Origin: Streptomyces sp. NBC_01231
GTDB taxonomy: Bacteria; Actinomycetota; Actinomycetes; Streptomycetales; Streptomycetaceae
Length of the DNA stretch: 64,000 bases
Direction: 5' to 3'
NCBI GenBank assembly: GCA_035999765.1
Contig: CP108521.1
Coordinates: forward strand, 620,001-684,000
Position 1 is the stretch's first letter; every line of letters begins with the position of its first letter. The notes beneath the pieces were generated by a model. It was not told the origin of the DNA, ran no database searches, and saw only the letters and a program-made list of their open reading frames with translations. This document shows, piece after piece, positions 33,465 to 41,737 of the stretch. A program made the translations under genes and the position numbers.

Positions 33465-34607
33465 ATGACTGCGATCGACTCGCCCCTTCTCGACATCGCC
33501 GCGACCGGCTTCCCGATCCTCCAGCCCGGCCACGGAGCGATCGCGTCGACGACCTACGTCCCGGCCACGCCCGGGAACACCCTGTGGGGTCGCCTTCCGT
33601 GCGAGGCGGACGCACCGTGTGCGGTCGTGCGACCGGGCTCCGTCGTCACGGTCGACACGCTCAGCCACGAGGGAGTTCTCGAGGACCAGGGCCGCAATCC
33701 CGTTGACTTCTTCGGCCGTTACGGCGTCAGCGGCGGCCATGTGCTCGACGACGCCCAGCAGGTGGCGGACTCCGGCATGACTCACGACTTCGACGACGAC
33801 GGCCCGCACCTGGTCACCGGACCGATAGCGGTGGCCGGAGCCCGGCCCGGCGATCTGCTCGCCGTGACCGTCCTCGGCCTCGCCCCGCGGGTTCCGTACG
33901 GCATGGTCTCCGCACGCCACGGCTTCGGCGCGCTCCCCGGCGAGATGCCGTCACTGCCCGGTCCCGTGTTCACCTTCGCCACGGCACACGCCGACAGCCA
34001 CGGCGCGTGGGGCCGGATGGCGGTGGATCCGGCGGACCCCTCCCGCGGCGCGCTGCGCTTCCCGCTGCGGCCGTTCCTCGGCGTGATGGGCGTGGCGGTG
34101 CCCGGGGACGAGCGGCCGCACTCGGTGCCGCCGGGGCGTTACGGCGGCAACATCGACATCTCCCTGCTCGGCGAAGGCGCCACGCTGTACCTCCCGGTGC
34201 AGGTCGACGACGCGCTGGTCTACTTCGGGGACCCCCACTTCGCCCAGGGCGACGGCGAGGTCGCCCTCACCGCGTTCGAGGCGTCGTTGCGCGCCACCGT
34301 GAAGCTCGAGGTGGTGCCGGGCGGCGCGGCCCTGCGGCCCGGCCACGGCCGCGTCGGCCCGTTCGCCGAGACGGACGACTACCTGGTGCCGATCGGCCTG
34401 GACAGGGACCTCGACGAGGCGATGCGCGACTGCGTGCGCTGCGCGCTGGACCTGCTCGCGACCGACTACGGCATCGACCGGCATCTGGCGATGGCGTACC
34501 TCAGCGCGGCAGGCGACTTCGCGGTCTCCCAGGTCGTCGACGACGTGAAGGGCGTCCACGCGAGGATCCGCAAGTCCGACTTCCACGAGGTCGGCCAACC
34601 GCGTTGA
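33465..34607 (+). CDS. Acetamidase/formamidase family protein
   Basis: 380 residues of the FmdA_AmdA family, which hydrolyses formamide, acetamide or other short amides. Conserved stretches are AVVRPGSVVTVDTLSHEG, FHP-like core regions such as HVLDDAQQV, GARPGDLLAVTVLG, PPGRYGGNIDI and MAYLSAAGDFAVSQVVD. AAGG lies 7 nt before ATG 33465. As right-most member of the island with a palindrome in its promoter gap, it may release ammonia or remove a formyl/acyl amide produced in the pathway. Confidence 0.9.
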   Translation: MTAIDSPLLDIAATGFPILQPGHGAIASTTYVPATPGNTLWGRLPCEADAPCAVVRPGSVVTVDTLSHEGVLEDQGRNPVDFFGRYGVSGGHVLDDAQQVADSGMTHDFDDDGPHLVTGPIAVAGARPGDLLAVTVLGLAPRVPYGMVSARHGFGALPGEMPSLPGPVFTFATAHADSHGAWGRMAVDPADPSRGALRFPLRPFLGVMGVAVPGDERPHSVPPGRYGGNIDISLLGEGATLYLPVQVDDALVYFGDPHFAQGDGEVALTAFEASLRATVKLEVVPGGAALRPGHGRVGPFAETDDYLVPIGLDRDLDEAMRDCVRCALDLLATDYGIDRHLAMAYLSAAGDFAVSQVVDDVKGVHARIRKSDFHEVGQPR

Positions 34608-34662
34608 CCTGTGGCCGCACCGATTCCCGCCGTGGCACGGAGACACGAACGGGGCGGCGGGT

Positions 34663-35283
34663 TCAGGTCCAGGAAGAGAACGCCGCGAACGACACACAGG
34701 CGGCGACCGCCGTAAGGACCTGGGCGCAGGCCGGGCTCATGGCCCGCAGCATCGCCTCGGGCTCGCCCCACTCCCGACCGCCTGATGCGGCCCCGCACGC
34801 ACTCGCCAGCGCGGGCAGCGCGAGGAAGCGCTCGGAGGAATCGACCGCAACGCCGAGAGACCGGACCGCAGCATCCCGCCTCGCCCCGCTCAGGACGTCG
34901 TAGCGAGGAGCCCACCCGGCCGGCAACGGCAAGCGTCTTGGCGTGCGAACGAGGACACCCTCGGCGATCAAGCCGGCCGACAGACGCTTGTGCGCGCCGA
35001 CGCTCAGGGCCCTGACCCACTCCAATGCCGTGCGCGGCCTGCGAGACGACCGGATCCGCACGAGAACCTCCCCGAGCGCGCGACCCTGCGGCTGAGCACC
35101 GTGCACGGCGACAATGGATCCGTCAACGGTGTCGATGAAGCCGTCCAGAGCGAGTTCCACCAGCATCGCGCCGCTCAGGCCGAAGCCGAGGCCGGTGCGA
35201 TAGCCGGGAACACGGCCTTGTCCGTCCAGGTACACAGCCAGCATGAAGTCTTCGCAGAGGCTGGAGGTGGCATCAGTCTTCAT
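34663..35283 (-). CDS. GPP34 (GOLPH3-like) family protein
   Basis: 206 residues. LSGAMLVELALDGFI and the N-terminal CEDFMLAVYLDGQG match the GPP34/GOLPH3 fold, which in bacteria is common in streptomycetes and in eukaryotes binds phosphoinositides at the Golgi. The bacterial role is not known. The last 25 residues are hydrophobic. GGGAGAGCAGG precedes ATG 35283. It lies outside the catabolic island and is not part of an operon. Confidence 0.75.
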   Translation of the reverse strand: MKTDATSSLCEDFMLAVYLDGQGRVPGYRTGLGFGLSGAMLVELALDGFIDTVDGSIVAVHGAQPQGRALGEVLVRIRSSRRPRTALEWVRALSVGAHKRLSAGLIAEGVLVRTPRRLPLPAGWAPRYDVLSGARRDAAVRSLGVAVDSSERFLALPALASACGAASGGREWGEPEAMLRAMSPACAQVLTAVAACVSFAAFSSWT

Positions 35284-35675
35284 CCTGCTCTCCCCAATAC
35301 GGCAGTCCGGCTTCAGCGTCGGGGTTCTTCCGGACCGGGTGGCCGAACCAGGTCCCGAGGAGTGTTCGCAGCACTATGGCGGGCCCAGGGTCCTGCGTCA
35401 ATGCAAGACACCGTCCTGGCATACGGAACGCGGTCCCGTTGTCGGCCCAGACTCCCAGATCAGCATTTCAGTCGTATGTCGCGGTGCCGGGAGGCACATC
35501 GCCAGCGCCGGCGACCGCGACCGTTCAGCCGCGATCGCGGCACGGACATCTACCGCTACAGCCATCTACCGCTACAGCGTCCACGATCACCAGCATCCCT
35601 GATGCCTCGCATCTCGGCGCCGGTCGCCCGACCTCAACACCGCGCCGAATGCGCATCCCGCAGGCTTGCGAAGGT
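35284..35675. other. Gene-free stretch with small repeats
   Basis: No convincing coding frame. It contains a 14-bp perfect palindrome, GCCGCGATCGCGGC, at 35528-35541 and a perfect 16-bp tandem repeat directly after it. Confidence 0.5.
35547..35578 (+). repeat. Perfect 16-bp tandem repeat
   Basis: CATCTACCGCTACAGC occurs twice without a gap. It stands 5 bp after the palindrome at 35528-35541. Confidence 0.75.
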
Positions 35676-36839
35676 CTATTCGTTCCACGTGACGCTGTCG
35701 TGGTCGCGTGACCGGTTCTGCTGCTTCGCCCCGTCGGCGTGCGGAGCTGTCGCGGGTAGTTCCACCGTGATGCGGATCCCGCCGGCGGAGCGCGGGGTGA
35801 GGGTGAGTGTTCCGTCGTGTGCGTGGGTGATGGTCTTGACGATGGCCAGACCGAGGCCGACACCTGCGTGGTCGGCCTGTATCCGCTCGGTGCCGCGTTG
35901 GAATGGCTCAGTGAGTGTCGAAGCCAGCTCTGGGGTGAGTTTCTCGCCGGTGTTCTCGACCGTGAGCGTCACAGCCTTGGAACAGGCACTGGTATTGACC
36001 CACACGGTGCCCTGTTCAGGCAGGTTGTGGACGATCGCGTTGTGCACGAGGTTCGTGGTCAGCTGCAGCAGGAGCGCTAGCGATCCGATCGTGGGGGTGA
36101 TGTCGCCGGAGGCCTCGAGGGTGACGCCACGCTTTTCCGCGAGGGGGAGGAATGTCTCGATGGCGTCTTCTACGAGCAGGGACAGGTCGACGGGTTCTCG
36201 GATGAAGGACCTCTGGTTGGCGTGGCTGAGCAGGAGCAGTGCTTCCGTGAGATTGATGGCTCTGGTGTTGACGGCGTGGAGGCGGTCGATGACTTCGCCG
36301 GCGTCATGGGTCGGATCACTGCGGGCCACGTCGAGAAGCGCCTTCGAGATCGCCAGCGGGGTGCGCAACTCGTGAGAGGCGTTGGCTGCGAATCTCTGCT
36401 GTTCGGCGACGTGTGCTTCGAGCCGTGCGAGCATCGCGTCGAAGGCGTCGGCGAGTTCGCGGAACTCGTCTTTGCGGCCCGGAAGCCGGATCCGGTGGGA
36501 GAGTGATCCGTTCGTGGCCATGCGGGTGGCGTTGGTGATCCGGGTCAGCGGGGCGAGCATCCGGCCGGCGAGGAGCCACCCGCCCACGAGGCCGAACACC
36601 AGCAGGAATGCCAGTACGGCGGCTGCCCTCGGAGCGAAAACGTCCAGGAGGGCGGACCGGACCGGAAAGACACCATTCGTGGGCTTGTCATCGGGGTTGA
36701 TGAGCATCGCACGGTCGGGGACATAGCGGAGGAGGAACACCCACACCGCCGCAAGCAGCAGGGCGCCGGCCAGCATGAGGAACCCGGCGTAGCTGAGGGT
36801 GAGTTTGAGGCGAACGCTCAACCCAGGTGCCCTATCCAC
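35676..36839 (-). CDS. Sensor histidine kinase
   Basis: 387 residues. Two membrane helices (about 10-32 and 66-90) frame a short outside loop. HAMP follows, then the phosphoacceptor His in FAANASHELRTPLA, and an ATPase domain with NLVHNAI (N box), VENTGE (G1-like) and GVGLGLAIVK (G2). It partners the OmpR-type regulator upstream, overlapping its stop by 8 nt. GTG 36839 has GGGAGG at 5 nt. The signal is unknown. Confidence 0.93.
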   Translation of the reverse strand: MDRAPGLSVRLKLTLSYAGFLMLAGALLLAAVWVFLLRYVPDRAMLINPDDKPTNGVFPVRSALLDVFAPRAAAVLAFLLVFGLVGGWLLAGRMLAPLTRITNATRMATNGSLSHRIRLPGRKDEFRELADAFDAMLARLEAHVAEQQRFAANASHELRTPLAISKALLDVARSDPTHDAGEVIDRLHAVNTRAINLTEALLLLSHANQRSFIREPVDLSLLVEDAIETFLPLAEKRGVTLEASGDITPTIGSLALLLQLTTNLVHNAIVHNLPEQGTVWVNTSACSKAVTLTVENTGEKLTPELASTLTEPFQRGTERIQADHAGVGLGLAIVKTITHAHDGTLTLTPRSAGGIRITVELPATAPHADGAKQQNRSRDHDSVTWNE

Positions 36840-37527
36840 TCTCACCTCCCTCGTGTCCGGCCTCCGGTTGCGTGCCGATGCGGTAGCCGACGCCGGGCAC
36901 GGTGACGATGATCCAGGGTTCGCCGAGCCGTTTGCGCAGTGCCGAGACCGTGATGCGTACGGCGTTGGTGAACGGGTCGGCGTTCTCATCCCATGCGCGT
37001 TCCAGGAGTTCCTCGGCGCTGACGACACCGCCTTCGGCGGCGACGAGGGCTTCGAGCACTGCGAACTGCTTCCTGGTCAGCGCGACATAGCGGCTGTCCC
37101 GGTACACCTCTCTGCGGAACGGGTCCAGCCGCAGACCTGCGATCTCCCGCACGGGAGGCCTGTTGTGGGCACGTCTGCGGTCAAGTGCCCTGAGCCTGAG
37201 CACGAGTTCACGGAGTTCGAACGGCTTCGTGAGGTAGTCGTCGGCGCCGAGCTCGAACCCGGAGGCCTTGTCGTCGAGCCGGTCGGCAGCGGTGAGCATG
37301 AGGATCGGCATGCCGCTGCCGGAGGCGACGATGTGTGCGGCGATCTCGTCGCCGGACGGTCCGGGGATGTCGCGGTCGAGGACGGCAATGTCGTAGGCGT
37401 TGACACTCAGGACTTCCAGAGCGGTGTCACCGTCACCCGCGATGTCGGCCGCGATCGCTTCCAGGCGTAGGCCATCGCGGATGGCTTCCGCCAGATAGGG
37501 CTCGTCCTCGACGATGAGCACACGCAT
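36832..37527 (-). CDS. OmpR/PhoB-type response regulator
   Basis: 231 residues. Receiver domain: acidic pair in IVEDEP, phosphoacceptor Asp51 (VLDRDIPG), Thr in LMLTAAD and Lys in YLTKPF. The winged-helix output domain carries ALTRKQFAVLEALVA and the C-terminal VRGVGYR-like VPGVGYRIG. Forms a two-gene operon with the kinase. Two inverted repeats just upstream are candidate binding sites. Confidence 0.95.
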   Translation of the reverse strand: MRVLIVEDEPYLAEAIRDGLRLEAIAADIAGDGDTALEVLSVNAYDIAVLDRDIPGPSGDEIAAHIVASGSGMPILMLTAADRLDDKASGFELGADDYLTKPFELRELVLRLRALDRRRAHNRPPVREIAGLRLDPFRREVYRDSRYVALTRKQFAVLEALVAAEGGVVSAEELLERAWDENADPFTNAVRITVSALRKRLGEPWIIVTVPGVGYRIGTQPEAGHEGGESG

Positions 37528-37542
37528 GCTCCGAGGCTACGG

Positions 37543-37580
37543 GCCGACGCATATCGTCGGCGTATCGAAAACCGGATACG
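37543..37580. promoter_or_regulatory. Two adjoining inverted repeats between divergent genes
   Basis: GCCGACG-CATAT-CGTCGGC (37543-37561) and CGTATC-N8-GATACG (37561-37580) share one base. They fill much of the 86-bp gap between the response regulator and the small secreted protein gene, so they are candidate sites for that regulator. Confidence 0.45.
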
Positions 37581-37613
37581 TGCCGGCAACGACGCGCTGC
37601 CTTCACTGGCGGA

Positions 37614-37892
37614 ATGACTCGAACCCCACCCTTAGCACGACCACCGACCCGCCAAAATCGCCGGCTCCTTGCCGTCGGCCTCCTGACCGTCCTGGCAGTG
37701 AGCACCGCAGCCCTCGGCTTCCAGAGGCACTCCGACGCGACGGCATGGCTGTCCAAGCATGGTGCCGAGGACGGGCCGTGCCAGATATACCGCAACGAAC
37801 CCTGGCACTACGAACCGCGCACCCATGCCATCGATCGTGGTTGCCCGCGCATGGATGCCGCCCCCACCCAGGATCCGAGGATGCAGCTGTGA
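37614..37892 (+). CDS. Small exported or membrane-anchored protein
   Basis: 92 residues. Basic N-terminus, one hydrophobic segment (LLAVGLLTVLAVSTAALGF, about 18-36), then a polar tail with two Cys that could form a disulfide. No family recognised. It overlaps the next gene by 4 nt (GTGA) and so belongs with the EEP-fold enzyme. Ribosome site is weak (GGCGGA). Divergent from the two-component system and perhaps its target. Confidence 0.65.
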   Translation: MTRTPPLARPPTRQNRRLLAVGLLTVLAVSTAALGFQRHSDATAWLSKHGAEDGPCQIYRNEPWHYEPRTHAIDRGCPRMDAAPTQDPRMQL

Positions 37893-39034
37893 CCGGCAAT
37901 GAGCGAGGACAGACAACGGCGCAGGTGGACACGGCGGAGACCGGACAGGGCGGCACCGGCCGCCGGGACACCGGCCCCGGCACCCGGCCCGCGGGCATCC
38001 GCCGAGATACCGGCGAAGGCCCCTGGCGTCCGCGCATCCGCCGGGCGATCCGCGCCGGCTCCCGGCCGGGGCCCTGGAAGCGCGGCCTGGTGCTCGCGGC
38101 GCTGGCGCTTCTGCTCGGCCTGGTCATGCTGCTGCACGCGGAGATCCCGAACCGGATCGGGGGTCTCGGCAGCCTGGTGGAGACCTTCCTTCCGTGGTTC
38201 GGCCTGTTCATCCCGGTGCTGCTGGCCGGGGCTCTGTGGCGCCGCTCCGCCTCCGCGGTGACCTCACTGCTGCTGCCGGCCATGGTGTGGCTGCACCTCT
38301 TCGGCGGGCTGCTCGGCGACAAGTCCCACTCGGGCGGCGACCTCACCGTGGCCGGCCACAACGTCGGCGCCGACAACCCCGACCCGGTCGGCACCGCCCG
38401 CGACCTGGCCGCCTCCGGTGCGGACGTACTGGCACTGGAGGAGCTGACCCAGCAGGCCAGGGGCACGTACGAGAAGGAGCTGGCGAAGGCGTACCCGTAT
38501 CACACCGTCCAGGGAACGGTGGGACTGTGGAGCAAGCTGCCGCTGTCGGACACCCGGCCGGTCGACATCAAGATGGACTACGGGCCGCTGGCGGACACCA
38601 AGCCGGTCGACGTCAAGATGGCCTACAACCGTGCGCTGCGCGCCACGGTGGCCACGCGGCACGGGCCGCTGGCGGTCTATGTGGCCCACCTCGGGTCCGT
38701 ACGCGTGAATCCCAGGGCGGGCTTCTGGACGGACTCGCGGGACAGAAACGCGCAGGCGCTCGGTGAGGCCATCGCCGCCGAGCAGAACGAGCGGGTGGTG
38801 CTGCTCGGCGACCTGAACGGCACCACGGACGATCGGGCGCTCTCCGACATCACCTCGCAGCTGGACTCGGTCCAGGAGGCGGCCGGGAACGGCTTCGGCT
38901 TCACCTGGCCGGCGAAGTTCCCGGTGGCGCGGATCGACCAGATCCTGGTCCGCGGCGTGAAGCCGGAGAGCTCGTGGTCGCTGCCGGCCACGGGCAGTGA
39001 CCACCTGCCTGTGGCGGCCGGAATCAGGTGGTGA
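37889..39034 (+). CDS. Membrane-anchored endonuclease/exonuclease/phosphatase family protein
   Basis: 381 residues. A basic, Gly/Arg-rich N-terminus is followed by three hydrophobic helices (about 70-150) and then an EEP domain. Motifs: VAGHNVGADN, LALEELTQQ (metal Glu), VAHLGSV, LLGDLNGTTDD (Asp-x-Asn) and the C-terminal TGSDHLPVAAGIRW (Asp-His). The active domain is probably outside the cell, acting on phosphodiesters or phospholipid. GTG 37889 follows GAGG at 8 nt. Confidence 0.9.
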   Translation: MTGNERGQTTAQVDTAETGQGGTGRRDTGPGTRPAGIRRDTGEGPWRPRIRRAIRAGSRPGPWKRGLVLAALALLLGLVMLLHAEIPNRIGGLGSLVETFLPWFGLFIPVLLAGALWRRSASAVTSLLLPAMVWLHLFGGLLGDKSHSGGDLTVAGHNVGADNPDPVGTARDLAASGADVLALEELTQQARGTYEKELAKAYPYHTVQGTVGLWSKLPLSDTRPVDIKMDYGPLADTKPVDVKMAYNRALRATVATRHGPLAVYVAHLGSVRVNPRAGFWTDSRDRNAQALGEAIAAEQNERVVLLGDLNGTTDDRALSDITSQLDSVQEAAGNGFGFTWPAKFPVARIDQILVRGVKPESSWSLPATGSDHLPVAAGIRW

Positions 39035-39070
39035 ACACCGCATGAAGGCGACGTGGGCGGGCAGGACGTG

Positions 39071-39772
39071 TCACACGCTCCTGGACAGCGTGATACCGAG
39101 TCGCTCCGCCAGTTCGTCGGCGCTGATGCCGTACGTCTCACGGATCCGTACGCCGTCGGGGCCGACGTCGAAGACGCCGCAGTCCGTGTAGACGCGGCTG
39201 ACGCAGCCGATGCCGGTGAGCGGGTAGGTGCACTGCGGTACGAGCTTGGGCTCACCGGAGCGGGTGAAGAGCGTCATCATCACGTAGACGTCCTTGGCGC
39301 CGATGGCCAGGTCCATGGCGCCGCCGACAGCGGGGATGTCATCAGGTTTGCCCGTCAGCCAGTTGGCGAGGTCGCCGTCGAAGGCGACCTGGTAGGCCCC
39401 GAGGACGCAGACATCGAGGTGCCCGCCGCGCATCATCGCGAAGGAGTCGGCGTGGTGGAAGTACGCCGCCCCCGGCAGCTCGGTCACCGGGACCTTGCCG
39501 GCGTTGGTCAGGTCGGGGTCGACCGCGTCGCCCTCGGCCTTGGGGCCCATGTTGAGCATGCCGTTCTCGGTGTGCAGCACCACCCCGGAGTCGGCCGGCA
39601 GGTGGTCCGCGATCTTGGTGGGCTGGCCGATACCGAGGTTGACGAAGGCGTCGGCCGGGATGTCGCGTGCGATGACGGCCGCCAGCTCGTCCATCGAGAG
39701 CCGGTGGTCGGTGCTCCTCGACACCCCGGCGTCCGCCTGGCCGCTCGACGTGGTGGTCGACGTGGTGGTCAT
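39071..39772 (-). CDS. pcaJ: 3-oxoadipate CoA-transferase subunit B
   Basis: 233 residues, beta subunit of a family I CoA-transferase. The catalytic Glu is in HTENGMLNMG; GGHLDVCVLGAYQV is typical. The last gene of a thiolase-A-B operon (stop/start overlaps of 4 nt), the pcaFIJ order of the beta-ketoadipate pathway. It moves CoA from succinyl-CoA to 3-oxoadipate with PcaI. The first 25 residues are a Ser/Thr-rich extension; the true start might be further in. Confidence 0.88.
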   Translation of the reverse strand: MTTTSTTTSSGQADAGVSRSTDHRLSMDELAAVIARDIPADAFVNLGIGQPTKIADHLPADSGVVLHTENGMLNMGPKAEGDAVDPDLTNAGKVPVTELPGAAYFHHADSFAMMRGGHLDVCVLGAYQVAFDGDLANWLTGKPDDIPAVGGAMDLAIGAKDVYVMMTLFTRSGEPKLVPQCTYPLTGIGCVSRVYTDCGVFDVGPDGVRIRETYGISADELAERLGITLSRSV

Positions 39773-40464
39773 CGTGCCCCCTGAACGGTGTACTGACGGG
39801 CCTTCACCTGGACGACCCGGTCGACGTAGATGGACGGAGTGACGATGGCCTCGGGGTCCAGCTTCCCGAGCTCGACGACCTCACCGACCTGGACGATGGT
39901 CGTCGTCGCGGCCGTGGCCATGACCGGTCCGAAGTTACGGGCGGTCTTGCGATAGACGAGATTGCCCATCGTGTCCGCGACGTGCGCGCCGATCAGCGCG
40001 TAGTCGCCCCTGATGGGGTACTCGAGCAGGTACTTCCGACCGTCGATCTCACGCTCCTCCTTGCCCTCTGCCAGCGGTGTGCCGACCGCGGTCGGGCAGT
40101 AGAACGCGCCGATGCCGGCACCGGCCGCGCGCATCCGCTCGGCGAGGTTGCCCTGCGGCACCACCTCGAGCTCGATCTTCCCCTCGCGATAGAGCGCGTC
40201 GAAGACCCAGGAGTCGGCCTGGCGCGGAAAGGAGCAGAGCACCTTGCGCACCCGGCCGGCGGCCAGCAGCGCGGCCAGTCCGACGTCGCCGTTGCCGGCG
40301 TTGTTGGACACGATCGTGAGGTCCTTCGCGCCCTGCCGGATGAGCGCGTCGATCAGATCGAACGGCATGCCCGCCAGGCCGAAGCCGCCGACGAGAACGG
40401 TGGAGCCGTCCTCGATACCGGCGACCGCCGCATCCGCGCTCTCGACGATCTCCGCCCGGCTCAC
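39769..40464 (-). CDS. pcaI: 3-oxoadipate CoA-transferase subunit A
   Basis: 231 residues, alpha subunit. VGGFGLAGMPFDLIDALI, NNAGNGDVG and the substrate-type segment CSFPRQADSWVFDALY identify it; the latter differs from the subunit at 4729-5499 and agrees with 3-oxoadipate enzymes. GTG 40464 overlaps the thiolase stop (GTGA). Confidence 0.9.
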   Translation of the reverse strand: MSRAEIVESADAAVAGIEDGSTVLVGGFGLAGMPFDLIDALIRQGAKDLTIVSNNAGNGDVGLAALLAAGRVRKVLCSFPRQADSWVFDALYREGKIELEVVPQGNLAERMRAAGAGIGAFYCPTAVGTPLAEGKEEREIDGRKYLLEYPIRGDYALIGAHVADTMGNLVYRKTARNFGPVMATAATTTIVQVGEVVELGKLDPEAIVTPSIYVDRVVQVKARQYTVQGAR

Positions 40465-41666
40465 TGGGCCGCCCCCGTGGCGTCGCAGTTCTCGAGTACG
40501 ACGGCCAGTCCCTGACCGACCCCGATGCAGATCGCGGCGACGCCGTAGCGCTGCCTCGTCTCTCGCAGCACCTTGGCCAGCGTGGCGAGGATGCGTCCGC
40601 CCGAGGCGCCCAGCGGGTGCCCGATCGCGATGGCGCCGCCCTTCTGGTTGACGATGGCGGGGTCGACCTTCCACGCGTCGAGGCAGGCGAGCGACTGCAC
40701 GGCGAAGGCCTCGTTGAGCTCGACCGCGCCCACCTGGTCCCAGCCGATCCCGGCCCGGGCCAGCGCTCGGTTCGCGGCCTCGACCGGGGCGTAGCCGAAG
40801 GCCTGCGGCTCCAGCGCCATCACGCCGCGCCCTGCGATGCGGGCGATCGGGTCGGTCCCGATCGTGGCCGCGGCACTCTCGCTGCCCAGCAGCACCGCGG
40901 AGGCGCCGTCGTTGAGCGGGCTGGCGTTGCCCGCGGTGATGGTGCCGCCCTGGTCCGGGGTACGGAAGACCGGCTTGAGTCCGGCCAGCACCTTGGGCGT
41001 GGATCCGGCTCGGATGCTCTCGTCACGGGTCAGCTCGACGCCCTCGACCGGTACCACCAGCTCGTCGTAGAAGCCCGACTCCCATGCCTCGTGGGCGAGT
41101 TGATGGGAGCGGGCGGCGAACTCGTCCTGCTGCTCGCGGGAGATCCCGAAGCGCTCCTGGAGCTGCTCGTTTGCCTCGCCGAGGCTGACCGTCCACTCCT
41201 TCGGCATGCGCGGGTTGACCAGCCGCCAGCCGAGCGTGGTGGAGACCGCGGTGACGTCGCCGGCCGGGAACGGTTTCGCCGACTTGGGCAGCACCCAGGG
41301 CGCACGGGTCATCGACTCCACGCCGCCGGTCAGCACCACCTCGGCATCGCCGGACTCGATGGTCCGGCTGGCCGTCATCGCGGCATCGAGGCTGGAGCCG
41401 CAGAGCCGGTTGACCGTGGTGCCGGGCACGCTCACCGGAAGCCCGGCGAGCAGTGCCGCCATGCGTCCGACGTTGCGGTTCTCCTCGCCTGCACCGTTGG
41501 CGTTGCCCCACACCACGTCGTCGATCGCTGCGGGGTCGAGGCCCGGCACCCTGGCGAGCGTCGAGGTGATCGCGGCAGCGGCGAGGTCGTCGGGGCGGAC
41601 GCCGGCCAGCGCGCCGTTGAAACGGCCGAACGGCGTCCGCGTCGCGGCGTAGATGAATGCACTCAT
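40461..41666 (-). CDS. pcaF: 3-oxoadipyl-CoA thiolase
   Basis: 401 residues. Thiolase active site is complete: Cys89 (VNRLCGSS), His350 (GHPLGASGGR) and Cys380 (CIGVGQGLA). The N-terminal TRTPFGRFNGALAGVRPDDL and NANGAGEENRNVGRMA are typical of 3-oxoadipyl-CoA thiolases, which give succinyl-CoA and acetyl-CoA. It heads the pcaFIJ operon, divergent from a LysR regulator 71 bp away. It may also serve the island, whose own thiolase is broken. Confidence 0.92.
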   Translation of the reverse strand: MSAFIYAATRTPFGRFNGALAGVRPDDLAAAAITSTLARVPGLDPAAIDDVVWGNANGAGEENRNVGRMAALLAGLPVSVPGTTVNRLCGSSLDAAMTASRTIESGDAEVVLTGGVESMTRAPWVLPKSAKPFPAGDVTAVSTTLGWRLVNPRMPKEWTVSLGEANEQLQERFGISREQQDEFAARSHQLAHEAWESGFYDELVVPVEGVELTRDESIRAGSTPKVLAGLKPVFRTPDQGGTITAGNASPLNDGASAVLLGSESAAATIGTDPIARIAGRGVMALEPQAFGYAPVEAANRALARAGIGWDQVGAVELNEAFAVQSLACLDAWKVDPAIVNQKGGAIAIGHPLGASGGRILATLAKVLRETRQRYGVAAICIGVGQGLAVVLENCDATGAAQ

Positions 41667-41691
41667 GGCAGTGACGCTAACCCCGGGCCGC

Positions 41692-41713
41692 GATATTCTG
41701 AAGTACGCATATC
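41692..41713. promoter_or_regulatory. LysR-type binding box
   Basis: GATAT-N12-ATATC is an inverted repeat of the T-N11-A kind. It lies midway between the divergent thiolase and LysR genes and probably serves both promoters. Confidence 0.55.
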
Positions 41714-41737
41714 CGAGCCAATTGATACGGACGACAT

